This document shows, piece by piece, positions 35,771 to 44,143 of a stretch of DNA of 64,000 nucleotides (position 1 is its first letter; every line of letters starts with the position of its first letter). The stretch covers positions 806,001 through 870,000 of the forward strand of contig NZ_CP114780.1 in the NCBI RefSeq assembly GCF_027359415.1, read 5' to 3'. The translations under genes and the position numbers were made by a program. Under the pieces are notes generated by a model. That model was given only the letters and a program-made list of their open reading frames with translations. It made no database searches and was not told the origin of the DNA. This DNA is from Prochlorococcus marinus str. MIT 0918. GTDB taxonomy: Bacteria > Cyanobacteriota > Cyanobacteriia > PCC-6307 > Cyanobiaceae.

Positions 35771-36001
35771 TTATTTAAGATTCTTCTTTCTTTCTTCTCG
35801 TCTGAGTTCATCATTTTTCAAGGTGGTTTCAATTAAATCCTGATAACCACCTTTAAAAGAGCTATATCCAAACATCAATAAAAAACCTAATCCAGCAAAC
35901 AAAGTGAGACCTATTTCAACAGGTCCTAAAGCCAGAGCGACTGAAAAAAAGTATTCATAGACAAATAAAAAATTCACTGACTGTGATTCCCAGTAGGTCA
36001 A
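35771..36001 (-). CDS. Hypothetical bitopic membrane protein, 76 aa
   Basis: From TTG 36001: TYWESQSVNFLFVYEYFFS, a span ALGPVEIGLTLFAGLGFLLM, then a charged helix DLIETTLKNDELRREERKK. Single N-out or N-in helix; unknown family. Confidence 0.5.
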   Translation of the reverse strand: MTYWESQSVNFLFVYEYFFSVALALGPVEIGLTLFAGLGFLLMFGYSSFKGGYQDLIETTLKNDELRREERKKNLK

Positions 36002-36068
36002 TCGTAGTTCTTACCTATGGCGGATAATAAATAAGTTGATATAACAAACACAAGTTGCAAGGTTTTAA

Positions 36069-36254
36069 ATGACCACCTTCGCTCAAATGTTTAGGCCAAA
36101 AATTATTGCTAGGGATAATAAGAAAATGGCAGAGTTAACTTCTGATCTATACAAAGAATTACTCAGATACAAAACTCAAGACAATAATTACTTTCGGCAG
36201 CCTATTGATTTGTTTAATTATAAGATGAAACTTAACAATACAAAAGCTGCATAA
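36069..36254 (+). CDS. 61-residue basic hypothetical protein
   Basis: MTTFAQMFRPKIIARDNKKM then TSDLYKELLRYKTQDNNYFR and a basic tail. Soluble, helical, rich in Lys/Asn. No known family. Good ATG start with no neighbours on its strand. Confidence 0.5.
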   Translation: MTTFAQMFRPKIIARDNKKMAELTSDLYKELLRYKTQDNNYFRQPIDLFNYKMKLNNTKAA

Positions 36255-36376
36255 ATAAATCTGTAAAACTTGATCATCAGCTCAAGCAATTAATTAGATT
36301 TAAAAAAAAATTCATAGCTACATCTTAAAATAATTGTCTATATAAAAAACTATCAGCTTTTAGGAAATAGTTTGAC

Positions 36377-36670
36377 TTAACCAATCCCAAATAATGAAGT
36401 CATAAAAGCTGGGATTGGAAGTTTAGAAGTAATATTAGCTAACAAAGCCATATCGAATTCATGGACTGCTGGAATAGTTTTATCTAAAGCAAAAATTGCA
36501 AGATATGGAATATTCATTGCAATTTGCCAACGCCATTTGTATGTAATCACTCCCAATATTCTTTTTGCATAAATTTTTTGAGTAGCAGGAAGGCTTTCCC
36601 ATTTATCAAAAGCAAATTGTTTTATACGTTCCTGAAGCTGAGACTCAGACAAGCCACCTTGTGATTGCAT
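36377..36670 (-). CDS. Hypothetical membrane-associated protein, about 97 aa
   Basis: From ATG 36670: MQSQGGLSESQLQERIKQFA, KWESLPATQKIYAKRILG and one hydrophobic helix IAMNIPYLAIFAL, ending PIPAFMTSLFGIG. An upstream ATG at 36682 adds four residues. The gap 36683-37067 shows no gene. Confidence 0.5.
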   Translation of the reverse strand: MQSQGGLSESQLQERIKQFAFDKWESLPATQKIYAKRILGVITYKWRWQIAMNIPYLAIFALDKTIPAVHEFDMALLANITSKLPIPAFMTSLFGIG

Positions 36671-37067
36671 TCCTAAAACCAAATAAGGAAACCTTTATAA
36701 CGCACATAGGCATTAATCTGCATGGGGTTAGAGTACAGTTTTCAGACTGTTGGAAATCTATACCGAAAAAAAGCTCACTAGGTCCTTAAGAAAAAGCCTT
36801 CTATTATTAAAAATTATTTAAATCAATAGATTATTATTTATAATGATCAAATTGTTAATTAATTACCAGAGAATTAATTATTTTTAGGCCTATAAATATT
36901 TGGCAATAAAAAAGAATACAATCTTACGCATCATAAAAGTTATAACTGCTATTTGTTTGTTTCAAAGGGTTTTCTAGTGCTTGGGCGAGATTGACTGGAT
37001 CCACAAAAGAATGGACTAATGATTAATATTCAATGAGAGAGTCTTGTTACAGTAATAGTTAGCATAA

Positions 37068-37370
37068 TTAAGACTGAAGATATCCATTCCTAAACAGTTC
37101 ATCAAACACCTTTGCTCCTCGTGATTTCTGTCCTAATGAAGGTGGGGATAATTGGTCTAAGACTGCAGCTAAACAAGTTATCCAAAGACTACCTTCACAA
37201 ACAAGTGCTTTTTTGCAAATATGTTTTGGAGCCTCTGCAATACAACCTTGTGAGGAAGATAATTTAATGCTTTCAACTTGAGAATAAAGTTCTAAGTCCA
37301 ATAACTCAGCTTCTTGTCGAGTAATTTCTGACCCTTCGGCATAATATTCTAGCAAAAGTTGATAGTTCAT
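37068..37370 (-). CDS. Hypothetical protein, 100 aa
   Basis: Begins MNYQLLLEYYAEGSEITRQE, with acidic LLDLELYSQVESIKL, then CIAEAPKHICKKALVCEGSLW (three cysteines) and DQLSPPSLGQKSRGAKVFD. Composition suggests a soluble protein with a possible disulfide or metal site. No family recognised. Confidence 0.5.
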   Translation of the reverse strand: MNYQLLLEYYAEGSEITRQEAELLDLELYSQVESIKLSSSQGCIAEAPKHICKKALVCEGSLWITCLAAVLDQLSPPSLGQKSRGAKVFDELFRNGYLQS

Positions 37371-37429
37371 TCTAATAATCAGAGTGAAGAAGCTTGATTT
37401 CTATAGAGGTTAATGAGCTAAATGGAGAT

Positions 37430-38377
37430 CTATTTCTTTTTTTTCAAAAATTCCTTACTTCTAGGAATATTAATGAAATCGCCAATTAGGTTTTCGCTCA
37501 TTTCCCATAATTGTTCTCTTTGAGCACTGTTTAAAGCAGGTGGGGCTACTCTGCAAAGAACAGGATAGCCTCTAAAATTAAATTGAGGTCCATACTGTTC
37601 TCCACTTTTAGCCTTTAAATCAGTTGCTGCGCGCAACTGAGGAAGAGATCCCATACGAGCACTCTGAAACATCGGATTCATTAATTTATAAGCGATATCC
37701 TCTTGCCACGAACCGTTAGCCATTACTGACTGAGGCTGCAAATTTGTTCTAGCCAAACCTGGATGAGCACTAAGAGAAGCAATATCTACATTAGATTCCT
37801 TTAGTTTCTTGCTTAGTTGTAAAGCAAACATGACATTCGCAAGTTTACTTTGAGAATAAGATGCCCAACGGTTATAGTTTCTTTCACCTTGCAGATCATC
37901 CCAATTAATTTTTCCCATATATTGAGCGCCAGAAGAGACTGTTACAACACGACCTCCACTCTGTTTAGAAAGCAATGGCAACATCTTAAGAGTTAATGCC
38001 ATATGACTAAGATGATTTACTGCAAATTGAAGCTCAAGACCTTGCTTCGTATATGTTTGAGGTGGAGCCATTACACCAGCATTATTAATTAAGAGGTTTA
38101 TGGATTGATATTTAGCAATAACTTGATCTGACGCCTTATTTACTTTCTCTAAATCAGCAAGGTCTATTTCTAATACTTCAATATTTCCATGACTAACTTT
38201 ACTAAGGAGTTCTTGCCGTGCTCTTTCAGCATTTTCGATAGAACGACAACCAAGAATCACTCTTGCACCCTTTGAAAGCAAAGCTAATGCTGTTTGGAAC
38301 CCCAAGCCACTATTTGCACCAGTGACAAGTACTGTTTTATCTTTTTGGTTAGGGATTGAATCAATAGACCAAAGCAT
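37430..38377 (-). CDS. SDR oxidoreductase, WWOX/retinol-dehydrogenase-like
   Basis: About 315 residues with all classical SDR motifs: VLVTGANSGLGFQTA for NADP binding, DLADLEKV, NNAGVMAPP, VVTVSSGAQYMG with the catalytic Ser, and the active-site SYSQSKLAN (YxxxK). A long C-terminal loop after HPGLARTNL is typical of the WWOX/protochlorophyllide-reductase-like group. Light-dependent POR has different signatures, so this is not por. Substrate unknown. ATG 38377 preferred to GTG 38392. Confidence 0.85.
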   Translation of the reverse strand: MLWSIDSIPNQKDKTVLVTGANSGLGFQTALALLSKGARVILGCRSIENAERARQELLSKVSHGNIEVLEIDLADLEKVNKASDQVIAKYQSINLLINNAGVMAPPQTYTKQGLELQFAVNHLSHMALTLKMLPLLSKQSGGRVVTVSSGAQYMGKINWDDLQGERNYNRWASYSQSKLANVMFALQLSKKLKESNVDIASLSAHPGLARTNLQPQSVMANGSWQEDIAYKLMNPMFQSARMGSLPQLRAATDLKAKSGEQYGPQFNFRGYPVLCRVAPPALNSAQREQLWEMSENLIGDFINIPRSKEFLKKKK

Positions 38378-38518
38378 GTGATGTTCTAACACGTTGCCAT
38401 ATGGAAGAAATTTATAGACCCTTTGTAAAAAAGTCTACTTGAATAAAGTTAAGGGAGTAGTAGTGATAGATAACAACAGATTGAGCATAAAGATTTTTAT
38501 AATACGATCAGATGCAAA

Positions 38519-39481
38519 CTAACTACTTTGAAATGGGTTGTCAGGCATTCGAACTTTACAATGTTGGCTAACTATATCTAATCTATTCTTTTCTCTAGAT
38601 GTCAGTTTCCATTTCATAGCATTAGCAGCATCGATGGCTTGCATTGGGTCTCGAAGTCCAGCTATTGGGATTGAGCCATGAGATCTGCACCAGTTCAAAG
38701 CAACCTGTGCTTGGGAAGTGCCACGCTTAACAGCTATTTTATATAGTTCTTCCCTAACTTTAAGGCTCGCAGGAAGAAGGCGATAAAACAAATTACTCCT
38801 AAGAAAGGTTGTCTTAGGGATAGTAAAATTTGAAGGTCTGACAGACAAAACGCCTAGTGCCAATGGGCTATAAGCTAAAAGTTGAATATTCAATTCCTTA
38901 CAAACATCAAAAATCCTGAAATAGCTTTTTAATTCTAAAGATAATAAAGAAAACTGAATTTGTAAGCTCGTCAAGGGAATTCCTCTTTTTTGGAATCTGT
39001 TATGAAACCATCTCAATCTATTTGGTCCCATATTTGAAATGCCTATTTGAGATATAACCCCTCTGTCAAAAAGGTCACAAAGTCCATCCATCAATTGCAC
39101 TTCTTGCCATGGTGCATATCTTGAAGTACTCCAATGTAGTTGTACGCGATCAAGCTTTCCTCCCAACCTTGCTTTACTTGCTTTAAAAGCATCTCTAAAA
39201 CCTTGTCTGCCAATTCGCCATGGATATGGCGCTAATTTTGTCGCAACAGTTATTTTTTTATGTTTAGCAAGTGGCAGCTTTCTTAAAAATTTACCTAGCA
39301 ATTCCTCACTTCGGCCATTGAGTTGGCCTGTACCATAAGAATCTGCTGTATCAATAAAATAAAGACCTCTATTAACTGCCTCATTAAATGTTTTTTCTAA
39401 AAAATCATCATCTGTCTCTGGTCGATATCCCCAAAGGAACCTATTTCCCCAAGCCCAAGTTCCAACTCCAATAGAAGACAA
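38519..39481 (-). CDS. Aldo/keto reductase
   Basis: 320 residues. The catalytic tetrad is visible: Asp in YFIDTADSYG with Tyr, Lys in VATKLAPYPW, His in QLHWSTSRYAPW. LLAYSPLALGVLS and GISNMGPNRLRWF mark the barrel and the NADP-binding end. Such enzymes reduce carbonyls with NADPH. Starts at TTG 39481 because there is no earlier start in frame before a stop. Adjacent to the SDR but 126 bp apart; separate units are possible. Confidence 0.85.
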   Translation of the reverse strand: MSSIGVGTWAWGNRFLWGYRPETDDDFLEKTFNEAVNRGLYFIDTADSYGTGQLNGRSEELLGKFLRKLPLAKHKKITVATKLAPYPWRIGRQGFRDAFKASKARLGGKLDRVQLHWSTSRYAPWQEVQLMDGLCDLFDRGVISQIGISNMGPNRLRWFHNRFQKRGIPLTSLQIQFSLLSLELKSYFRIFDVCKELNIQLLAYSPLALGVLSVRPSNFTIPKTTFLRSNLFYRLLPASLKVREELYKIAVKRGTSQAQVALNWCRSHGSIPIAGLRDPMQAIDAANAMKWKLTSREKNRLDIVSQHCKVRMPDNPFQSS

Positions 39482-39788
39482 TCTTTTGAGAGCATTACAT
39501 TAATGATGACTTTACAACTTATCTTTGATAGAAATTAGTTTTTACTGCAGAGAATATAAAAATCAAAACGTAGTCAATACAAGCAAAAGGTTTTACCAAT
39601 TAAGCATAATATTTTCTCCTGTTAATTCGTTAAAAACTCCTCTTTTAATCATCAAAAACTTCTAAAATTACTCTACAAACAGAAGTTGGACATTTTTCAG
39701 AACTTAATGAAAAGACTGAAATGTTTGTTAGATCTCCATGCTCCGTTTTAAAGTAGAAATCACTTTCTACAGCCACAATTTCAACTCC

Positions 39789-40115
39789 ATGGCTCCGTAT
39801 CGGCCACCTTCCAATAATCCAATTGATAGTCAATTGTCTTTAACTCCTTCCAGGAAGGAAGTGCCCACAGCCTTGTCAATGATGGTTGATTCAATGGCGA
39901 GCATGGCTCAAAGAGCCAAAACTGACCTAGAACGAGTTGATCAAAGGGCTAGAGCTGACCTAGAACGAGTTGATCAAAGGGCTAGAGCTGACCTAGAACG
40001 AGTTGATCAAAGGGCTAGAGCTGATCTAGAACGAGTTGATCAAAGGGCTAGAGCTGATCTAGAGCGTCTTGATCAAAGAGCTAGAGCTGATCATCAACGT
40101 CTAAAAAAGGATTAA
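39789..40115 (+). CDS. Hendecad-repeat coiled-coil protein
   Basis: From ATG 39789 (MAPYRPPSNNP) the 108-residue protein has a Ser/Pro-rich head, then ALSMMVDSMASMAQRAKTDL and five tandem 11-residue units of type ERVDQRARADL, ending DHQRLKKD. An 11-residue period gives a right-handed coiled coil, as in some membrane-surface helices (LEA-like, apolipoprotein-like). The 33-bp DNA units are nearly identical. A minus-strand frame at 39645-39833 is less convincing. Confidence 0.65.
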   Translation: MAPYRPPSNNPIDSQLSLTPSRKEVPTALSMMVDSMASMAQRAKTDLERVDQRARADLERVDQRARADLERVDQRARADLERVDQRARADLERLDQRARADHQRLKKD

Positions 40116-40173
40116 GGCCTAAACAAAAACTTTCAATATTCATAAGCTAATTAAAAAAATAAAAGATTATTTT

Positions 40174-40373
40174 CTAAAAGCATCTCAGAGGAAAACTAGT
40201 GATTTGGATCAAATCTAAAATTTCTTCTGTATCGTAAGAAGACAAAGGTTTTACCCCACTACCTTCTTGTAACCTTTCTGCTTTCATTTTTTCTCTAATT
40301 AAAGCTTTCCCACAAAACTACTCATATCTTTGAAGTGTTTTTTTCTTTCTTCTGGTGTTTCTTTATAAGCCAT
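40174..40373 (-). pseudogene. Small gene broken by one frameshift
   Basis: From ATG 40373 the frame reads MAYKETPEERKKHFKDMSS and FVGKL, then stops. A shift by one base near the GGGAAA at about 40305-40312 joins it to KALIREKMKAERLQEGSGV and YDTEEILDLIQ, giving a continuous charged helical protein of about 66 residues. One lost base would explain it; programmed frameshifting or a sequencing error are alternatives. Confidence 0.45.
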
Positions 40374-40594
40374 AAATCACTTAAAAGTTTGTTTTGTTAC
40401 CAAGGCCCTTAAAATCCAAGACTTACTTATACAATGCATCTATTTTCTCAATTTTAGCTTTATAACTTTCTCTTATTATAAGAATAAGCATTAAATTTTT
40501 CCCATTATCAGGCCAAAAAAAAAAAACCTCGTAATTTCAAAATTCTTCTCACTATGAATTTAAAATCACAACGATTAAAAAATGAAATAACGTA

Positions 40595-41014
40595 TTAACC
40601 CTCTTTATTTAGAACCTCTCTTCTCGCACAAAGTTCATTTAAAGATGGGCGAAAAGTAAAAACAAAACGCCATTGTGCCCAAAACTCATAAAGTTTATCA
40701 ACAAAAGGGGCTAATAATGGACAAGTTGTTGGAGCATAAATCCACCCCAGTCCTACTAAGCGGTAAGCCTCGCGGAAAACTCGAACATCCTTCAAGATTT
40801 CTCCTGAAGGAGTTATCGCATGAATCCTACCCATCGCTTCACGATAACTTATCCCTTTATAAAAAATTGGTTCATAATTAGGCGAATCAATATCTACAAA
40901 TGAAATACATCGTCGACTATCTCGAGAACTAAGAAAAGAGACCTCTCTTTGACAAAGAGGGCAACCACCATCAAATAAAATAATGAGCTTTCTCTGATTC
41001 ACACTAGAAATCAT
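40595..41014 (-). CDS. Thiol-disulfide oxidoreductase of the DCC family (DUF393)
   Basis: 139 residues. The signature DGGCPLCQREVSFL at 15-28 carries the redox CxxC; GRIHAITPSGEILKDVRVFR (about 62-81) is the family's central strand set, with APTTCPLLAPFVDKLYEFWA behind. DCC-family proteins have a thioredoxin-like fold and unknown partners. Length matches. The upstream 41015-41365 region shows no gene. Confidence 0.85.
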   Translation of the reverse strand: MISSVNQRKLIILFDGGCPLCQREVSFLSSRDSRRCISFVDIDSPNYEPIFYKGISYREAMGRIHAITPSGEILKDVRVFREAYRLVGLGWIYAPTTCPLLAPFVDKLYEFWAQWRFVFTFRPSLNELCARREVLNKEG

Positions 41015-41365
41015 AAAATTGATAGAACAAGTAGTTCTTAAAACTAATCTTACTCTTAAGATTAGAAATTATACATAAAATCAATTTGTTCTAAGAATCT
41101 ATTTAAAAGATATGATATAAACACTTAATAAAGGCTATCATTTAATGCTGTCCTAGTTCAATTCTTTATGGTAATATCACTAAGTCTTATCACTTAAGCT
41201 CTTAACTTTATATAGTTTAATTTTTAAATTTTAATATGAATTAAAGTTATTAAAGCTAAAAAGCTATAAGTACATCTTTGAAAAGAAATATGTGTTTTTG
41301 AAACGCTAGAAGTTTATATATTTATTATTTATCCCTATAGAGGGTTTAACAGTGCTCAATGCCAC

Positions 41366-41542
41366 CTAACGGCTGTAATATTTAATCAAGTCAAATATCA
41401 AATAAATTATGCCTAAAAGCACAAGGATATAAGGCAAACGAGGGTATTTAACAAAAAGATTTTGGGAACCATCTTTTTTTTTTGATTTCTTTGGACCTTT
41501 AGGTGCCAATCCCTGCTCTTTTCTTCTTCTAGCTTCGCCCAT
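41366..41542 (-). CDS. DUF2839-like basic protein with C-terminal span
   Basis: 58 residues starting MGEARRRKEQGLAPKGPKK, the typical opening of cyanobacterial DUF2839 proteins (MGEA+RR+xLGL), followed by a Lys-rich stretch and one span YILVLLGIIYLIFDLI. The basic head probably contacts nucleic acid or membrane phospholipid; function unknown. Confidence 0.7.
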   Translation of the reverse strand: MGEARRRKEQGLAPKGPKKSKKKDGSQNLFVKYPRLPYILVLLGIIYLIFDLIKYYSR

Positions 41543-41718
41543 AGAAATATCTTGATAGTTTAATCATTCTATGATGACTCTTTAAAAGAAGAAAATACTC
41601 AGGACATTTATTGAATATTGCGAAATCAATAGGAGCAGGTGACGCAATTAAGTTATATCAACTATTGATTAATGAAGAATTACCTAGACTTTTCAATGGG
41701 TTTGACAGATGAAAACCA

Positions 41719-41838
41719 CTAGTAAATACCAGGAATAATCCAGCCAAAAAATCCATAATTAATGATTAATGCAAATAAACCAATCATCGCTAAGCGACCG
41801 TTAGTTTTCTCAGCGACTTGCCAATAGTTGTTGTTCAT
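41719..41838 (-). CDS. hli: High-light-inducible protein, 39 aa (operon 1, last gene)
   Basis: One-helix member of the Lhc superfamily: VAEKTNGRLAMIGLFAL carries the chlorophyll-binding ExxNGRxAM motif, and the end GWIIPGIY is the hli tail. Hlips bind chlorophyll/carotenoid and protect the photosystems under light stress. Start overlaps the upstream stop as TAATG, which couples translation. Protein identical to the one encoded at 60697-60816. Confidence 0.9.
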   Translation of the reverse strand: MNNNYWQVAEKTNGRLAMIGLFALIINYGFFGWIIPGIY

Positions 41839-41940
41839 TAATAGATGCCTGGAATTATTTGGCTAGTAGAAATATAGGAGCCTAATAAGGCTATGAAGCC
41901 AATCATTGCCCAGCGGCCATTAGCTTTTTCAGCTTCTTCT
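41732..41940 (-). repeat. Left copy of an identical 209-bp inverted repeat
   Basis: Compared by eye base by base, the reverse complement of 41732-41940 equals 60595-60803. It covers the C-terminal half of one hli gene, the TAATG overlap and most of the next. The outer sequences diverge at once. Copies are inverted, 18.65 kb apart. Confidence 0.9.
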
Positions 41941-42041
41941 ATATATCCTGAATAATTTTCGATTAGTTCAGGTTTAGCCTCAACAGGGAATACATTTTGA
42001 CGTTCACCTGCTTCTGTAGTGACGTAAGGAGATGAGGGCAT
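41838..42041 (-). CDS. hli: High-light-inducible protein, 67 aa (operon 1)
   Basis: A variable N-terminal 35 residues (MPSSPYVTTEAGERQNVF) followed by EEAEKANGRWAMIGFIALLG and SQIIPGIY. The Lhc motif ExxNGRWAM binds chlorophyll. The C-terminal half is identical in protein and DNA to that of 60473-60697, whereas the N-terminus differs. Sixteen bases after the next upstream hli. Confidence 0.9.
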   Translation of the reverse strand: MPSSPYVTTEAGERQNVFPVEAKPELIENYSGYIEEAEKANGRWAMIGFIALLGSYISTSQIIPGIY

Positions 42042-42056
42042 TTTACAAAAAGTTAT

Positions 42057-42164
42057 TTAAAAAATCCCAGGGATAATTTGGCCTGTAGTGGCATAAGCAC
42101 CAAACGCGGCAACAAAACCAAGCATTGCTGCCCAGCCATTAAACTTTTCTGCTTCAGGAGTCAT
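42057..42164 (-). CDS. hli: High-light-inducible protein, 35 aa (operon 1)
   Basis: MTPEAEKFNGWAAMLGFVAA … TGQIIPGIF. A truncated Lhc helix with ExxNGWxAM in place of NGR. The DNA differs from 60350-60457 at two of 108 positions (one Glu/Lys change). TGQIIPGxF is the tail shared with cyanophage hli genes. Confidence 0.9.
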   Translation of the reverse strand: MTPEAEKFNGWAAMLGFVAAFGAYATTGQIIPGIF

Positions 42165-42478
42165 GACAAAATAAAAAAATTGATTGGTAATTGGTGGTTA
42201 ATTTTCAGGACAAGCTAGGAACAAGATTTAACTTCCCACTATCGAACAAAATAAACATTAGAAAGGCCTAAGATTGCTCATAATAAAAAGAGTTAAATAA
42301 TTTCCAACTATCTATTGCTATGGAAAGTAGATAATAATTCCGCAGAAATAGATGTAAGAGATATTCTGGCCATTCCTGGCAAAAAGCTCTAAGACAACTA
42401 ATTTAGTTAGCAGAGATTTTTTTGTAAACAGCTTGAACAAGCTGCTGTAAAGGCTTGAAAGGATTGAGTTCCATTGAT

Positions 42479-42622
42479 CTAAACAATTCCAGGAATGATT
42501 TGACCTGTAGTTAGATATGCGCCAACAGCAGCCCAAAATCCCATCATTGCAGCCCATCCATTAATGCGTTCTGCAAGAAGCTTTTCAGGCTCAACTTTTG
42601 ACTTTTGCGTTAGTTTGTTCAT
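42479..42622 (-). CDS. hli: High-light-inducible protein, 47 aa (operon 1, first gene)
   Basis: MNKLTQKSKVEPEKLLAERI leads into NGWAAMMGFWAAVGAYLTTG and QIIPGIV. Counterpart of the 47-residue gene at 60171-60314 in the second operon. The 314 bp before the next hli are unlike the other operon and contain a small palindrome (42429-42444) and a 23-codon frame, MELNPFKPLQQLVQ. 42623-43173 upstream shows no gene; it must hold the operon promoter. Confidence 0.9.
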   Translation of the reverse strand: MNKLTQKSKVEPEKLLAERINGWAAMMGFWAAVGAYLTTGQIIPGIV

Positions 42623-43173
42623 CTTGATAAAATTCATTTAGTGCTGAAGTGAGCCGAATCAGCTCGCCTGTAAAGAACTATAACAGATTATATTACGGAA
42701 TGTGAAGCCTTGTCTCTTTTTTAGGCAAATAAATAAAGATCCATACCTCTAAATCAACTGTGAGAAAAGAGTTATTTCTATTATAAAAATTTTTTATATC
42801 AAACTTTTATTAGTCTAATCTTACTTATTGAGGAGCAATTAAAAGGATTACTATAAATTAGTCCTAAAAACTAATTATACTAATTAAAATTTAATTTTCT
42901 AATTATATCAACATGAATCCTTTTAACCTTTAAAGACTAAAGTGAGCTAAAAAACAACTAAGCACTTTTGGCAATTTGAATAATCTATGGGTAGATTCAT
43001 AAATTACTAGAACATATTTTGATTTTGGAAGGTATTAATATATGAATTATGATTATTACATCTAAGATTATTTCTAAATGTTTTAACGAGATGGTTCAGG
43101 TAAAACACAACTCAGGCTATATATAGTTACAAGCCATATCCACCCTCTTCTCCATTCTCCTAGACCAACCTTA

Positions 43174-43425
43174 TTAATTGGTTTGTAATTTGGGTTCATA
43201 TACAGCTCCATTACAAACCCCTACAGCGAGAGATTCTTTAGCATTTTGATTCCATTCCTTTAAATCTTGTGCCTCGTTAATCCATGAAACTGTGCTATCA
43301 AAACAACGATTCCAATAAGTAGCCTGTCTAGACAGAGGTATTAATTCTATTGCAATGCAAGACACTCCTAGAGCCAGGACGCCAAAAAATGCTTTCTGTA
43401 ATGAGCTTTCTATTCCACTATGCAT
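43174..43425 (-). CDS. Small membrane protein of the CNG type
   Basis: 83 residues; one span (AFFGVLALGVSCIAIELI), then RQATYWNRCFDSTVSWIN and the second cysteine in LAVGVCNGAVYEP. Shares the span–Cys–CNG layout with the proteins at 35503 and 61401. Function unknown; presumably outside the cytoplasm, where a disulfide can form. Confidence 0.6.
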   Translation of the reverse strand: MHSGIESSLQKAFFGVLALGVSCIAIELIPLSRQATYWNRCFDSTVSWINEAQDLKEWNQNAKESLAVGVCNGAVYEPKLQTN

Positions 43426-43572
43426 GAATTTAGCCTTTATAAAAATATGTTTTGAGGTAATCTACAATCCTATCTCTTATGTGTAAAAAAATCTTTCTAA
43501 ATGGGCTTACTATTTAGAAAAACTGGTTTAAATAGTTTTAACACTTAAACCAGTCTTCTTGCAAAAAAATAA

Positions 43573-43746
43573 CTAACCCGTTGGAATCTGTTGTAAGAGC
43601 TTGATAATATTCTGCTGATGAGCTTTGTACTCCTTGTCAAATTGAGTTCGATAGTCGCCAATTAATTCTTCCATAGTAGGTATTGATACTGAGTCGACAA
43701 AATCTTGGACATAGTCCGATGTAAAAAGTCTCCAGAATTGAGTCAT
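43573..43746 (-). CDS. 57-residue hypothetical protein
   Basis: ATG 43746 to TAG 43573. Starts MTQFWRLFTSDYVQDFVDSV, then a charged helix ELIGDYRTQFDKEYKAHQQN. Soluble with aromatic residues at the front; no family. The next 43747-44143 shows no gene. Confidence 0.55.
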   Translation of the reverse strand: MTQFWRLFTSDYVQDFVDSVSIPTMEELIGDYRTQFDKEYKAHQQNIIKLLQQIPTG

Positions 43747-44143
43747 AGCAAATTAAAATCATGTAATTATTTCTAATGTCACACTTAAATTATAAATAAT
43801 CAATAGGAATGGCCTTTCATTGTCTTGGCTAGTAATAATTTATAAATTTCGATATGAGAACCCATAAAGACTAGAGACCCTATTAAAGTTTTAAACAAAC
43901 TTGCTTAAGTAAAAAGGCCAATCAAAAGGAAAGTCATAATTTAGATAAAACCTCTAAGCATGTGAATTATAATTATAAGACTCTCTATCACTTAAAAAGA
44001 ATCCATGAATGCTAGCCTAACTTGCTAGTTTTTACCAAATATCTTATAAACATATCCGAGCCAAGGTATAACTTCTGGTTATTATCAAGTAGAGGAAAAG
44101 TTATCCATAAAAATTGATTAGTTTTTTCATTATTTGTCACTTC

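Noticed and set aside
37430-38377. Light-dependent protochlorophyllide reductase
   Set aside because: The SDR core is shared, but the sequence has the general WWOX-type motifs and lacks the family-specific stretches of POR.
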